From contig CAYTIE010000002.1 of assembly GCA_964437815.1 (NCBI GenBank), forward strand, positions 1 to 64,000: 64,000 bases of DNA. The letters run 5' to 3'. The notes under the pieces are model-generated. The model searched no databases, was not told the origin of the DNA, and saw only the letters and a program-made list of their open reading frames with translations. This document shows positions 17,153 to 27,049 of this stretch, in pieces. The position numbers were made by a program, and so were the translations under genes. This stretch comes from Marisimplicoccus sp964437815 (GTDB taxonomy: Bacteria; Bacteroidota; Bacteroidia; Flavobacteriales; Flavobacteriaceae). Position 1 is the first letter of the stretch; every line of letters starts with the position of its first letter.

Positions 17153-18418
17153 TTACTCTATCTGTTCATCAACGATTTTTGATAAAGATTGTTCTCCAAG
17201 ATCTTTATTTTTCTCTTCCTTACTTTTTCTAGTTATTGAGCCTTGAATCATTATTAGCATTGAGGCAATTATCACTACTAGAAGAACATTTTCATCAATA
17301 ATACTACTTTTTTCAATATTATAATCTGCTATACTTAAAAAAAGAAGAATAGTTATTAATCCTCTTGGAGAGAAATACAATAGAGGTTTTGATTCTTCAT
17401 CTTTGTCAGTGAAAGCTAAGTAGAAATATCTTACCCCATACATTATCAGTAATACTGTAGCCCCAATTATATATGGTTCCAATTCTATAAAACTTTCAAG
17501 AGGGATGGAGAATCCAAAAAATAAAAAGAAAAAGGTTCTAACCAAGAAGGTAGACTCAGCTGTAAGAAGATTAAACTCATGAAGATCATCTTTACCAACT
17601 TTTTCTGTTTTTACATACTTTTTAAATCTTTCAGGAATAAGGTTAGAAAAGTTCCCAAGAAAAATTCCAAATATGAATATTAAAACTAATGATGGTAGTT
17701 TAAGGATTTCTTTTCCAATTTCATAGGACAAAATTAGAAGAGCTAAAATCAAAAAAAACTTAACATGATGTTCTATTCTCTGTATTAATTGAAACAAAAG
17801 ATAAGTTATTGCTAAAGAAAGTATAATGATTAAGACTATTTGACCAAAAAGTGTTAATATTGGATCAAGGCCAATAAGTGCTTCTCCTTTTTCAACCTGT
17901 CTTATAGAATAATAAAATATCATAATTCCAAGTATATCAGAAAATGTTGATTCATAAACAACAAATTCTTTATTCTTATTTATTAAACCCGATGCACTTG
18001 GAATAGCCACTGCACTACTAATTATAGAAAGTGGTATTGCATATATTACAGATGTTGGGTTAGGTAAGCCAATAACTTTTTCAAAAAACAAGCTAACTAA
18101 AACAATATTAATTAATAGTATAATTAATGCTGCCATAAAGCCTTTAGTTATTATCTGAATCTTTTCTTTTTTAATATCTAACTCTAAAGCTGCTTCAAGT
18201 ACTATTAAGATAAGCCCAATTGTTCCTAGAACGGGTACTAGGGTATTTAGAAACTCAAAGTTATCCAAGCCGTAGTATGACGAAATAAACCTTGCAATTA
18301 TGCCGGTTAAAACTAATAGTATAACTGATGGAAATTTTGTTCTTATTGCCAGAATATCAAACAAATAAGAAAAAATTATTAATACAGGAAGTATAATTAG
18401 TATAGAACCAACATCCAT
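17153..18418 (-). CDS. CPA-type cation/proton antiporter
   Basis: The 421-residue membrane protein has about 11-12 helices and belongs to the monovalent cation:proton antiporter (Na_H_Exchanger) family. The stretch GTIGLILIVLEAALEL matches the conserved helix-3/4 region, and SSAVAIPSASGL the region that carries the ion-binding acidic residue in relatives; here I see no obvious Asp-Asp pair, so it is CPA1-like or divergent. No TrkA regulatory domain follows; the C terminus is a short charged tail. Sodium/proton exchange would fit a marine cell. It is divergent from the histidine kinase. Confidence 0.85.
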   Translation of the reverse strand: MDVGSILIILPVLIIFSYLFDILAIRTKFPSVILLVLTGIIARFISSYYGLDNFEFLNTLVPVLGTIGLILIVLEAALELDIKKEKIQIITKGFMAALIILLINIVLVSLFFEKVIGLPNPTSVIYAIPLSIISSAVAIPSASGLINKNKEFVVYESTFSDILGIMIFYYSIRQVEKGEALIGLDPILTLFGQIVLIIILSLAITYLLFQLIQRIEHHVKFFLILALLILSYEIGKEILKLPSLVLIFIFGIFLGNFSNLIPERFKKYVKTEKVGKDDLHEFNLLTAESTFLVRTFFFLFFGFSIPLESFIELEPYIIGATVLLIMYGVRYFYLAFTDKDEESKPLLYFSPRGLITILLFLSIADYNIEKSSIIDENVLLVVIIASMLIMIQGSITRKSKEEKNKDLGEQSLSKIVDEQIE

Positions 18419-18518
18419 CTATTAAGGTTTTATATGCTAATTTAAGCAATTTAAGTTTTCAGTGCTTTTTTAATATTGTCGATTTGATTTTTTTTAGCTA
18501 ATTTCATAGAAAATCAAA

Positions 18519-19970
18519 ATGAGTATACTGCAAAATAAAATGTCATTGAGACTCAGAATATTTATCTCAATGATTTTGCTAGTTTTTACTGCAACTCTAT
18601 TAATTTTGGGGTCTACTTATTACCAATATACGACTGAATCTGAGCAGTATAATACATATAGACAAGATCGAAAAGAGACTCAATTAACGAAGCAAATTAA
18701 TTATCTGGTTAATAAGCATGATCTAACATTTAATTATGATAAGTGGGATAATCATAAAATGGATTTTGAGGAAATAACTAAAATTCATAATGTAGAGTAC
18801 TCTATCTTTAAAACTGATGGAAAACCTCTTTATTATTCTTATTTGCCTCTTGAGATAATCTCAAATAATTATTCCCTAGATAAAGATTTTGCTGAAATGC
18901 TTATCTCTCTTGAGGGGGGCAAGATAACTAAAGAAAACTCAACAGATGTTGGAAAATTTCACTCTTCTTATACTGTCCTAAAGGATAGCTTTGGGAATAA
19001 ATATGCAATTTTATTCTTTCCCTATTTCCAAGATGTTTCTTTTGCGGAAAGTGAATTAAACGTTTTTTTAATTACACTTTATCAGATATATTTTATAATG
19101 TTAGTAGTTGCAATTGTTTTAGCATATTTTATTTCAAGATATGTTACTAGGTCTATTGAGACAATTAGACTAAAGATTAATCAAACAGGTTTATTAAAAA
19201 AGAATGAAAAAATCTTATTAAAAAATGCAACTAAAGAAATTGATAGTTTGGTTAATTCATATAATAAAATGATTGATGACCTTGAAGATAGTGCTGAAAA
19301 ACTTGCAAAGAATGAAAGAGAGCAAGCATGGCAGGAGATGGCAAGACAAGTAGCACATGAAATAAAAAATCCATTAACTCCAATGAGACTAACAGTACAA
19401 AGTTTCCAAAAGACTAGTTCTTTAGAAAGCAAAGAAGAAAAAAATAAACTAAATGATTTTTGTGATACACTAATAGAACAAATTGATACCATGAGTAGTG
19501 TAGCAACCTCATTTTCAGATTTTGCTACTTTACCAAAGACACAGCTAGAGAAATATGATATAGTTGATACAACTAAAAAAGTGGTTGAAATTTTTGAACA
19601 AAATAATATAAACTTTAAATCTTCAAAGGAAAGTATTGTAATCAAACATGATAAAGAACAATGGATAAGGGTTATGACTAATCTTATTAAAAATAGTATT
19701 CAGGCTATACCTTCTGATAGGGACCCAAATATTAACATTGAAATTAGTGATTCAACAAATAGCATAAAGATCATAGTATCAGATAATGGGCTTGGAGTGT
19801 TGGAAGAAAACAAGGAAAAAATATTTGAACCAAAATTTACCACTAAGACAGATGGTATGGGTCTAGGGCTTGGGATTGTAAAAAATATTATCAACTCTCA
19901 TAGGGGAAAAATATCTTATAAGTCTAAACCAAAAAAAGGAACGAAGTTTACTATTTCTCTACCAAAATAA
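18519..19970 (+). CDS. orphan sensor histidine kinase
   Basis: The 483-residue kinase has membrane helices near residues 13-33 and 186-206 flanking a periplasmic sensor of about 150 residues, then a HAMP-like linker, a DHp helix with the phospho-acceptor His in VAHEIKNPLTPM, and an ATPase domain with N-box NLIKNSIQAI, G1 DNGLGV and G2 GLGLGIVKN. The HEIKNPLTP form is that of NtrY/nitrogen-type kinases. No response regulator is adjacent, so the partner is unknown. Its stop touches that of the bacilliredoxin gene with no spacer. Confidence 0.92.
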   Translation: MSILQNKMSLRLRIFISMILLVFTATLLILGSTYYQYTTESEQYNTYRQDRKETQLTKQINYLVNKHDLTFNYDKWDNHKMDFEEITKIHNVEYSIFKTDGKPLYYSYLPLEIISNNYSLDKDFAEMLISLEGGKITKENSTDVGKFHSSYTVLKDSFGNKYAILFFPYFQDVSFAESELNVFLITLYQIYFIMLVVAIVLAYFISRYVTRSIETIRLKINQTGLLKKNEKILLKNATKEIDSLVNSYNKMIDDLEDSAEKLAKNEREQAWQEMARQVAHEIKNPLTPMRLTVQSFQKTSSLESKEEKNKLNDFCDTLIEQIDTMSSVATSFSDFATLPKTQLEKYDIVDTTKKVVEIFEQNNINFKSSKESIVIKHDKEQWIRVMTNLIKNSIQAIPSDRDPNINIEISDSTNSIKIIVSDNGLGVLEENKEKIFEPKFTTKTDGMGLGLGIVKNIINSHRGKISYKSKPKKGTKFTISLPK

Positions 19971-20381
19971 TTAACAGTATTCATTATAGGCTGAAATCAA
20001 ATTTGAAGATATCATTTTCGCATCTCTACCTTCAATATGATGCCTTTCAATCATATGGATTAAATTACCATTTTTAAAAAGAGCTATACTAGGAGAGGAT
20101 GGAGGAAATGGTAGCATCTTCGATCTTGCAGTCTCTGTTGCCTCAATGTCAAAACCAGCAAATACAGTACAAAGATTATCAGGAATTTTTTTGTTTTGTA
20201 ATGATAGAACTATGCCAGGTCTTGCATTTTTTGCAGCGCAACCACAAACAGAATTAACAACTAAAAGTGTTGTTCCATTTTTATTAATTGCAGATTCAAC
20301 TTCTTCTGTTGTTTTAAGATCATTAAAGCCAGACTCTATAAGTTCTAACTTCATAGGTTTGACAATTTCTTCAGGATACAT
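19971..20381 (-). CDS. bacilliredoxin, BrxA/YphP family
   Basis: The 136-residue thioredoxin-fold protein carries the family's active site Cys-Gly-Cys in VNSVCGCAAKNARPG. Members remove bacillithiol mixed disulfides in Firmicutes and Bacteroidota and act in the cytosol. N-terminal MYPEEIVKPM and SPSIALFKNG match the family. A minus-strand -7 box TATATTTG lies at 20405-20398, about 17 nt before the start. No bacillithiol synthesis genes are in this window. Confidence 0.93.
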   Translation of the reverse strand: MYPEEIVKPMKLELIESGFNDLKTTEEVESAINKNGTTLLVVNSVCGCAAKNARPGIVLSLQNKKIPDNLCTVFAGFDIEATETARSKMLPFPPSSPSIALFKNGNLIHMIERHHIEGRDAKMISSNLISAYNEYC

Positions 20382-20397
20382 AATTTTTTATTTGCAA

Positions 20398-20405
20398 CAA
20401 ATATA
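20398..20405 (-). promoter_or_regulatory. probable -7 box of bacilliredoxin gene
   Basis: The minus strand reads TATATTTG, a perfect -7 motif. The expected -33 region has no TTTG. Initiation near 20393 would give a leader of about 12 nt. Confidence 0.4.
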
Positions 20406-20482
20406 ATAAGAAACTAAAAATTTTGTATATAATAGATTATATTTAAAAACTAATAGTTATTGTTTTTATTGTTTAGGTTTTA

Positions 20483-20902
20483 ATGAAAGATAAACAGAAA
20501 AAATATGATAAGGCATATTTAAAGATGGCTCTTGAGTGGGGGGAATTATCATATTGTAAAAGGAGAAAAGTTGGAGCTCTTATCGTTAAAGACAAGATGA
20601 TAATTTCAGATGGATATAATGGTACACCTACAGGATTTGAAAATTTCTGTGAAGATGATGAGGGTTATACAAAATGGTATGTTCTTCATGCTGAAGCAAA
20701 TGCTATTGCAAAGGTTTCCTCGTCAACTCAATCAACTAATGGAGCAACGCTTTATATCACTCTCTCTCCTTGTAAGGAATGTTGTAAGTTAATTTTTCAG
20801 TCAGGTATAAAAAGGGTAGTTTATAATAAAAAATATAGAGACACTTCTGGTCTAGAATTTTTGGAGAAAGCTGGGGTTGAAACTTGTTTTGTTTCAATAT
20901 AG
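20483..20902 (+). CDS. dCMP deaminase (ComEB-like)
   Basis: The 139-residue zinc cytidine/deoxycytidylate deaminase converts dCMP to dUMP for dTTP synthesis. The zinc and catalytic motif is HAEANAI, with the paired ligands in PCKECC. The N-terminal KRRKVGALIVKD and DGYNGTPTGF match the dCMP deaminase family including the substrate-recognising loop. It precedes the ribonucleotide reductase genes at some distance, a sensible pathway neighbour but with a 465-nt gap between. Confidence 0.93.
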   Translation: MKDKQKKYDKAYLKMALEWGELSYCKRRKVGALIVKDKMIISDGYNGTPTGFENFCEDDEGYTKWYVLHAEANAIAKVSSSTQSTNGATLYITLSPCKECCKLIFQSGIKRVVYNKKYRDTSGLEFLEKAGVETCFVSI

Positions 20903-20905
20903 AAT

Positions 20906-21100
20906 TTATTTATTCTTATCTCTTATTTTTTTTGAAATCCGATTTAATAGAATTAATATTAATGTGCAGATTGAAAGGATGAAACAAATTAATGCTATCT
21001 TGTTTTTTTCTTCCATCAAATTGAAGACATTTATTTGTGTTAAATTAAATAGAACTACTAAAATTGTTAAAAACAATATAATTTTTTCAATTTTTTCCAT
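20906..21100 (-). CDS. possible small membrane protein
   Basis: A 64-residue reading frame starts MEKIEKIIL and has two hydrophobic segments (about residues 6-22 and 36-53), ending in a basic tail KKIRDKNK. Charge distribution and helix spacing look like a real two-helix membrane protein; the competing plus-strand frame over the same bases has no such organisation. It converges on the dCMP deaminase gene with 3 nt between stops. I recognise no family. Confidence 0.45.
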   Translation of the reverse strand: MEKIEKIILFLTILVVLFNLTQINVFNLMEEKNKIALICFILSICTLILILLNRISKKIRDKNK

Positions 21101-21367
21101 TTTGATTTATCAATTTTTTAAATAAAAAAAAGTTTTTCTTTCTTAGTAAAAAATATTAAGCTCATATTTTTTAACTCTTTGTGACAATTTTTTTGTACCA
21201 ATTTTTTTTATCGTGTAAAAATAAAATGAAAAATTGAATAATTATCATATTCTTTTTTTATTGTTAAAAACTTTATGCAATTATCTGTACTTTACTCTTT
21301 CAATTCTCATCATAATTTTAAATATTTGATAATCAGAATAATTTTAAATAATACTTAAAAAAAAATC
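21101..21367. other. AT-rich intergenic stretch before nrdB
   Basis: About 267 nt of extreme AT content with many homopolymer runs lie between the small membrane frame and nrdB. I see no NrdR-like box pair, no full TTTG-N19-TAnnTTTG promoter, no hairpin terminator and no RNA gene. It is the longest gene-free piece in the window and presumably holds the nrdBA promoter in degenerate form. Confidence 0.5.
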
Positions 21368-22345
21368 ATGAAACCAGAACCAATTTTACAAGAAAATAAA
21401 AACAGGTTTGTGATTTTTCCAATAGAGCATCATGATATTTGGGAGTGGTATAAGAAGTGTGAGGCAAGTTTTTGGACTGCTGAAGAAATAGACCTTCACC
21501 AAGATTTAACAGATTGGAAAACTAAGCTTAATGATGATGAGAGATATTTCATAAAACACATACTAGCTTTTTTTGCTGCATCTGATGGAATAGTTAATGA
21601 AAATCTTGCAGAAAATTTTGTCAATGAAGTTCAATATTCTGAAGCGAAATTCTTTTATGGCTTTCAAATAATGATGGAAAATATTCATTCTGAAACTTAT
21701 TCTCTTTTAATTGATACTTATGTTAAGGATGAGAAGGAAAAAGATATATTATTTAAAGCCATTGATAATTTTCCAGCCATTAAAAAGAAAGCTGATTGGG
21801 CATTAAAGTGGGTGGAATCAGATTCTTTTGCTGAACGATTGATTGCTTTTGCAGGTGTTGAAGGTATCTTTTTTTCAGGTGCATTTTGTTCAATTTTCTG
21901 GCTTAAGAAAAGAGGAGTAATGCCAGGGTTAACTTTTTCAAATGAGCTTATTTCAAGAGATGAAGGAGTGCATTGTGATTTTGCAGTTCATCTTCATAAT
22001 GAGCATGTTGTAAATAAAGTGCCAAAAGAAAGAATAAGAGAAATATTAATTGATGCTTTAAATATTGAAAGAGAATTTATAACAGAATCACTTCCTATTA
22101 GTCTTATTGGAATGAATGCAAAGCTCATGACTCAGTATTTGGAATTTGTAACCGATAGACTTTTAGTAGAATTTCAATGTGAAAAAGAATTTAATGTTAC
22201 CAATCCTTTTGATTTTATGGATATGATAAATTTACAGGGAAAAACTAATTTCTTTGAGAAAAGAGTTTCTGAATATCAAAAAGCAGGGGTTCTTAATAAG
22301 GAGAAGAAGGATGATTCTAAGATTAGTTTCGACGAAGAATTTTAA
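21368..22345 (+). CDS. nrdB: ribonucleotide reductase class Ia beta subunit
   Basis: The 325-residue subunit holds the diiron-tyrosyl radical. Ligands are recognisable: Asp in AEEIDLHQDL, Glu and His in MENIHSETYS with the radical Tyr four residues after His, and Glu/His in NELISRDEGVHCDF. The radical Tyr is kept, so this is not a tyrosine-free variant. It precedes nrdA by 44 nt; a beta-before-alpha order is usual in Bacteroidota. Its activity depends on oxygen, fitting the aerobic respiratory gene content. Confidence 0.96.
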   Translation: MKPEPILQENKNRFVIFPIEHHDIWEWYKKCEASFWTAEEIDLHQDLTDWKTKLNDDERYFIKHILAFFAASDGIVNENLAENFVNEVQYSEAKFFYGFQIMMENIHSETYSLLIDTYVKDEKEKDILFKAIDNFPAIKKKADWALKWVESDSFAERLIAFAGVEGIFFSGAFCSIFWLKKRGVMPGLTFSNELISRDEGVHCDFAVHLHNEHVVNKVPKERIREILIDALNIEREFITESLPISLIGMNAKLMTQYLEFVTDRLLVEFQCEKEFNVTNPFDFMDMINLQGKTNFFEKRVSEYQKAGVLNKEKKDDSKISFDEEF

Positions 22346-22389
22346 TAGCTTGTTTAAAATTTGAATGTAGTTAAATAGACGAAAGAAAT

Positions 22390-24873
22390 ATGTATGTATT
22401 AAAAAGAGACGGGAGGAAAGAGCCGATAATGTTTGATAAAATTACGGCTAGGATTAAAAAGCTTTGCTATGGCTTTAATCCATTGGTTGATCCTGTTAGG
22501 GTTGCTATGAGAGTTATTGAAGGTTTGTATGATGGTGTAACAACTTCAGAGCTTGATAATCTTGCCGCAGAAATTGCAGCAACAATGACAACAACTCATC
22601 CTGATTATGCTTCACTAGCCGCAAGAATTTCTGTTTCTAACCTACATAAGAATACATTAAAATCATTCTCAGAAACAATGAAAGATTTACATGATTATGT
22701 AAACCCTATAACGGGTAAAAAAGCTCCATTGATTTCAGATGAAGTATATAAAGTCATTAAAAAAAATGCAGAAGAGCTTGATTCAAAAATAATATACAAC
22801 AGAGATTTTGGATATGATTATTTTGGTTTTAAAACTCTTGAGAGATCTTACCTTTTAAAAATAAATGGTCAAATTGTTGAAAGACCTCAGCATATGCTAA
22901 TGAGGGTTTCAGTGGGAATACACTTAGATGATTTAGAAGCTGTCATAGATACATATGAGTTAATGTCAAAAAAGTATTTTACACATGCTACTCCAACTTT
23001 ATTTAATTCAGGAACGCCTAAACCACAAATGTCTTCTTGTTTTTTACTTACTATGCAGGATGACAGTATAGATGGAATTTATGATACATTAAAACAAACA
23101 GCAAAAATATCACAATCTGCAGGAGGTATTGGGCTATCAATTCATAATATTAGATCAACAGGCTCATATATTTCTGGAACAAATGGAACTTCAAATGGTA
23201 TAGTCCCTATGTTAAGAGTCTTTAATGATACTGCAAGATATGTTGACCAAGGTGGAGGAAAAAGAAAAGGTTCTTTTGCTATTTATATCGAGCCATGGCA
23301 TTCTGATATTTTTGATTTCCTTGATCTTAAGAAGAATCATGGAAAGGAAGAGATGAGAGCAAGAGACCTATTTTATGCTATGTGGATTCCAGATCTTTTT
23401 ATGAAAAGAGTTGAGGAAAATGCTGAGTGGACATTAATGTGCCCAAATGAATGTCCAGGGTTATATGATTGTCACGGTGAGGAGTTTGATAAATTATATT
23501 TAAAATATGAAAAAAAGTCTAAGGGTAGAAAGACGATAAAAGCAAGAGAGCTATGGGAAAAGATTTTGGAATCTCAAATTGAAACAGGAACTCCTTATAT
23601 GCTTTACAAGGACTCTGCAAATAGAAAATCTAATCAAAAGAATCTAGGAACAATAAGATCATCTAACCTATGTACAGAGATATTGGAATACACTTCTAGG
23701 GATGAAATAGCTGTTTGTAATCTTGCATCAATTGCTCTTCCAATGTTTGTTGAAGAAGGGAAATTTAACCATAAGAAATTATATGATGTAACTGTTAGGG
23801 TTACTAAAAATTTAAATAAAGTTATTGATAGAAATTATTATCCTGTAAAGGAAGCAGAAAACTCTAACTTTAGACATAGGCCTATAGGTCTAGGTGTTCA
23901 AGGTTTAGCAGATGCTTTTATTGAGTTAAGACTGCCTTTTACTTCTGAAAAAGCAAAAGAATTAAATCAAGAGATTTTTGAAACTTTATATTTTGCGGCC
24001 CTCAAAGCTTCTGTTGAAGAGTCAAAAAAGGATGGCCCATATAAAACCTACAAAGGATCTCCAATCTCAAATGGAGAATTTCAACATAACATGTGGGGAA
24101 TTAAAGATGAAGAGTTAAGTGGAAGATGGGATTGGTCTAAACTAAGAAAGGATGTTTTAAAACATGGTGTAAGAAATTCTCTTTTGGTCGCGCCAATGCC
24201 AACAGCAAGTACATCACAAATTCTTGGTAATAATGAGTGTTTTGAGCCTTATACTTCTAATTTATACACTAGAAGAGTTTTATCTGGTGAGTTTATAATC
24301 GTTAATAAGCATTTACTTAAAGATTTAGTTGATCTAGGACTATGGAATGAAGATATGAAGCAAGAGCTTATGAGATCTAATGGTTCAATTCAAGATATTA
24401 AACAAATTCCAGATGAATTAAAAGAATTATATAAAACTGTTTGGGAAATGAGTATGAAAGATATTATTGATATGGCTAGACATAGAGGCTACTTTATTGA
24501 TCAGTCTCAATCTTTAAACTTATTTATGGAAGGTGCTACAATGTCAAAATTAACTTCTATGCATTTTTATGCTTGGAAATCAGGTCTTAAAACAGGAATG
24601 TATTATTTAAGAACTAAATCTGCAGTTGATGCAATTAAGTTTACACTTGAGAAAAAAGAAAAAGCTGAAGTAGAAGAAACAGTTGAAGTAGAAGCACTAG
24701 AGACTATAGAAGCAACAGAAGAAGTTAAAATTACCAGAACTGAAAAAGCTAAAACTAAAAAATCAAAAGAAAAGCCTGTTGCTGTAGAGCCACTAACACC
24801 TGAAGAGCTAAAACAAATCATATCTCAATCTAAGGAGAATGAAGATGACGATTGTTTGATGTGTGGGTCATAA
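22390..24873 (+). CDS. nrdA: ribonucleotide reductase class Ia alpha subunit
   Basis: The 827-residue catalytic subunit reduces ribonucleotides. Residues 1-90 form an ATP-cone (VLKRDGRKEPIMFDKI), giving dATP feedback control. Active-site Cys residues sit in MSSCFLL, NLCTEI (with CxE) and AVCNLAS; MPTASTSQILG is the conserved substrate loop. After residue ~755 comes a charged linker of Glu, Thr, Val and Lys repeats, then the redox tail CLMCGS. The linker is longer than the typical flexible tail. Arginines are all AGA/AGG as far as I can see, a useful baseline for the atypical SDH operon. Confidence 0.97.
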   Translation: MYVLKRDGRKEPIMFDKITARIKKLCYGFNPLVDPVRVAMRVIEGLYDGVTTSELDNLAAEIAATMTTTHPDYASLAARISVSNLHKNTLKSFSETMKDLHDYVNPITGKKAPLISDEVYKVIKKNAEELDSKIIYNRDFGYDYFGFKTLERSYLLKINGQIVERPQHMLMRVSVGIHLDDLEAVIDTYELMSKKYFTHATPTLFNSGTPKPQMSSCFLLTMQDDSIDGIYDTLKQTAKISQSAGGIGLSIHNIRSTGSYISGTNGTSNGIVPMLRVFNDTARYVDQGGGKRKGSFAIYIEPWHSDIFDFLDLKKNHGKEEMRARDLFYAMWIPDLFMKRVEENAEWTLMCPNECPGLYDCHGEEFDKLYLKYEKKSKGRKTIKARELWEKILESQIETGTPYMLYKDSANRKSNQKNLGTIRSSNLCTEILEYTSRDEIAVCNLASIALPMFVEEGKFNHKKLYDVTVRVTKNLNKVIDRNYYPVKEAENSNFRHRPIGLGVQGLADAFIELRLPFTSEKAKELNQEIFETLYFAALKASVEESKKDGPYKTYKGSPISNGEFQHNMWGIKDEELSGRWDWSKLRKDVLKHGVRNSLLVAPMPTASTSQILGNNECFEPYTSNLYTRRVLSGEFIIVNKHLLKDLVDLGLWNEDMKQELMRSNGSIQDIKQIPDELKELYKTVWEMSMKDIIDMARHRGYFIDQSQSLNLFMEGATMSKLTSMHFYAWKSGLKTGMYYLRTKSAVDAIKFTLEKKEKAEVEETVEVEALETIEATEEVKITRTEKAKTKKSKEKPVAVEPLTPEELKQIISQSKENEDDDCLMCGS

Positions 24874-24982
24874 AATAACTTACTGATTATCAGTAGTATA
24901 AAACTCCAATGTTAATTTAATGTTATGTAAATGTTGAATGTATGTTAATTTATTATTAACTTAGTCTTAGTAAATTAATATT

Positions 24983-25285
24983 ATGAGATATTTAATTTTA
25001 ATTTTAGCGCTTAGTTTTACTACCTTAAATGCTCAAGGAGAGATTGTTGTTCCCCAAAAAGAAATCGCGCAAGATATTGTTATTTATGGAGATAAAGCTA
25101 ATCAACTTAATGAAGTTTATATTAAAAATAATAAATTACACGGTTACTGGGTAGGTTATAATAAACAAGACAAGACTCTATCTTTCGGGAAGTATGATCA
25201 AGGGAAAAAAGTCGGAAAATGGTATTTGTGGTCTGAAGGTAATCTAAGAAGAGTTAATTATAATAATAGTATACGAGAAGACTAA
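24983..25285 (+). CDS. small exported protein with MORN-like repeats
   Basis: The 100-residue protein has a signal peptide ending near LNAQG. The mature part contains short YwqK/MORN-like strands (KLHGYWVGYN, LSFGKYDQGKKVGKWYLW). Such proteins are common and of unknown function in Bacteroidota. A 6-bp inverted repeat GTTAAT-TTATT-ATTAAC (24944-24960) lies 22 nt before the start, without a T tail. It converges on the phosphate transporter gene. Confidence 0.75.
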   Translation: MRYLILILALSFTTLNAQGEIVVPQKEIAQDIVIYGDKANQLNEVYIKNNKLHGYWVGYNKQDKTLSFGKYDQGKKVGKWYLWSEGNLRRVNYNNSIRED

Positions 25286-25295
25286 ACTTCGCAAT

Positions 25296-26894
25296 CTAAA
25301 TTTTTATATCCCCTTTTTTCTTAAACATTATATGATTTCTGTATATGAATGCACCTGCAGCGATAATTATGGCAATAATTGCAATTGTTCCTCCAATGTG
25401 AATTAGAAAAACAATGAAACCACATAAGCTAAATGCCGAAAAAGCAGTAAAAAACCACCCACCTATTACATTAACAACTCCAGATACTCTATATACCGCA
25501 CTCTCTTTACCCCAAGCTTTGTCTGAAAGTGATGTTCCCATTGCAACCATGAATGTAACATAAGTAGTGGATAGAGGTAATTTATAGGAGGTAGCAATTG
25601 AAATTAGTATAGCAGCAATTACAAGATTTAGACTTGCCCTTAATTTATCAAATGATGGCCTATCAGGACTGCTTGTATACTGCATTACATTTTCTGTGTT
25701 AAAAGATTTATCTATTTGAACTAGTAAGCTCTTTGGTGCTAATTTTATAAAGATATTATTTAACCCCTTTCCTATATTTACTAGAGTAACTCCAATTATA
25801 TTTGAATTAAATCTCTCATCAACAATATTTTGATTAGATAAATCAAGACTAGTTTTAACAACATTTTTTGCTTTTGAAGAGTACCAAATAGTAACCACCA
25901 TAATTAAACCTGATACAAATAGGTAAATAGGTTTAGGTTGAACTTTTTCTGCTAATATATTCATTGAAAATTCATTTGGACTTATTCCAGAAGCAGCCCA
26001 ACCATTATATGACTCCAAAGCCGCAATAGGAACTCCAATAAAGTTAACCAGATCATTTCCAGCAAAAGCTAATGCAAGAGAAAATGTACCGATTCCAATA
26101 ATTATTTTATAGATATCTATTCTAAAAAATTTTATTAAAAGGATAGAAAGAATATACCAGAAAAATAAACTGATAATCCAAAATTGAACAATATTACTAT
26201 CTATAAAATTATTAATAGTTAAACCGCCTAGAATATCATATGTCTCCTTAGAATAGGGAGAGCCTTTAATCCCTTTTATTAGTATAAAATTTATAATTGA
26301 GGAGAATGATAAAGATCCAACAAATGAATTTAGATATAGGCTTTTCTCTTCAAAGTTGAAACTTAATATAAGTCTTGAAATCCATTGAATGAATGCTCCA
26401 ATTGAAAATGCAACAAACACAGACAATAAAATTCCTAGAATAATTTGTGAAGCTTTTTGTGTATTAATAAAGATATTTATATCAGATAAAGAGTCTGAGC
26501 TAATAATCTTTATCAAAGACATTATAACAGCTGCCCCAAGAAGCTCAAAAACAATTGAAACAGTGGTTGATGTGGGTATTCCCCAATAGTTAAATGTATC
26601 TAGGATTAATATATCTGTAATCATTACAGCTAGAAAAATAATCATGATCTCATCAAAGAAGAAAACCTCAGGATTAAAAATACCTTTTCTAGCAATTTCC
26701 ATCATTCCGCTAGAGGATAATGCCCCTAATGCAACTCCAAAACTGGCTAGAATCATTATATTTTTAAATGAAATAACCTTTGACCCAACCGCTGAATTTA
26801 AAAAATTAACAGCATCATTACTAACACCAACAATTAGGTCACTTATTGCCAGTATAACTATTATTCCAGTTATTAAAATATAAATACTTTCCAA
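25296..26894 (-). CDS. PiT-family inorganic phosphate transporter
   Basis: The 532-residue membrane protein has the duplicated PiT architecture. The first signature is SNDAVNFLNSAVGS with GIPTSTTVS, the second FAGNDLVNFIGVPIAAL with LPLSTTYVTFMV. It imports phosphate with protons or sodium. A hydrophilic insert of roughly 80 residues (about residues 335-415) separates the repeats, as in other Bacteroidota PiT proteins. It stands alone; no pstSCAB or PhoU gene is adjacent. Confidence 0.9.
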   Translation of the reverse strand: MESIYILITGIIVILAISDLIVGVSNDAVNFLNSAVGSKVISFKNIMILASFGVALGALSSSGMMEIARKGIFNPEVFFFDEIMIIFLAVMITDILILDTFNYWGIPTSTTVSIVFELLGAAVIMSLIKIISSDSLSDINIFINTQKASQIILGILLSVFVAFSIGAFIQWISRLILSFNFEEKSLYLNSFVGSLSFSSIINFILIKGIKGSPYSKETYDILGGLTINNFIDSNIVQFWIISLFFWYILSILLIKFFRIDIYKIIIGIGTFSLALAFAGNDLVNFIGVPIAALESYNGWAASGISPNEFSMNILAEKVQPKPIYLFVSGLIMVVTIWYSSKAKNVVKTSLDLSNQNIVDERFNSNIIGVTLVNIGKGLNNIFIKLAPKSLLVQIDKSFNTENVMQYTSSPDRPSFDKLRASLNLVIAAILISIATSYKLPLSTTYVTFMVAMGTSLSDKAWGKESAVYRVSGVVNVIGGWFFTAFSAFSLCGFIVFLIHIGGTIAIIAIIIAAGAFIYRNHIMFKKKGDIKI

Positions 26895-27049
26895 TTTAAC
26901 TATAAATTTCAGTCAAATTTAAAACTCTACTATTAAAATAATGTTAATCAAAAGTTATATAATTAAGAATACTTTTTACAATAAATTAAGCCATTTATTG
27001 ATTTAATTTGAAGTTCAAATTACTTATGAATCAGATAAATAGAGTCGAA

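Noticed and set aside
20877..21125. Plus-strand 82-codon frame overlapping the end of the dCMP deaminase gene
   Set aside because: It has no start context, overlaps a certain gene, and its composition is that of AT-rich noise; the opposite-strand membrane frame is the better candidate.
24881..24895. Small hairpin ACTGA-TTA-TCAGT after nrdA as a terminator
   Set aside because: The 5-bp stem is followed by AGTATAAAAC rather than T-residues.
24944..24960. Inverted repeat GTTAAT/ATTAAC as terminator of nrdA
   Set aside because: There is no T-run after it and the stem is only six AT-rich pairs.
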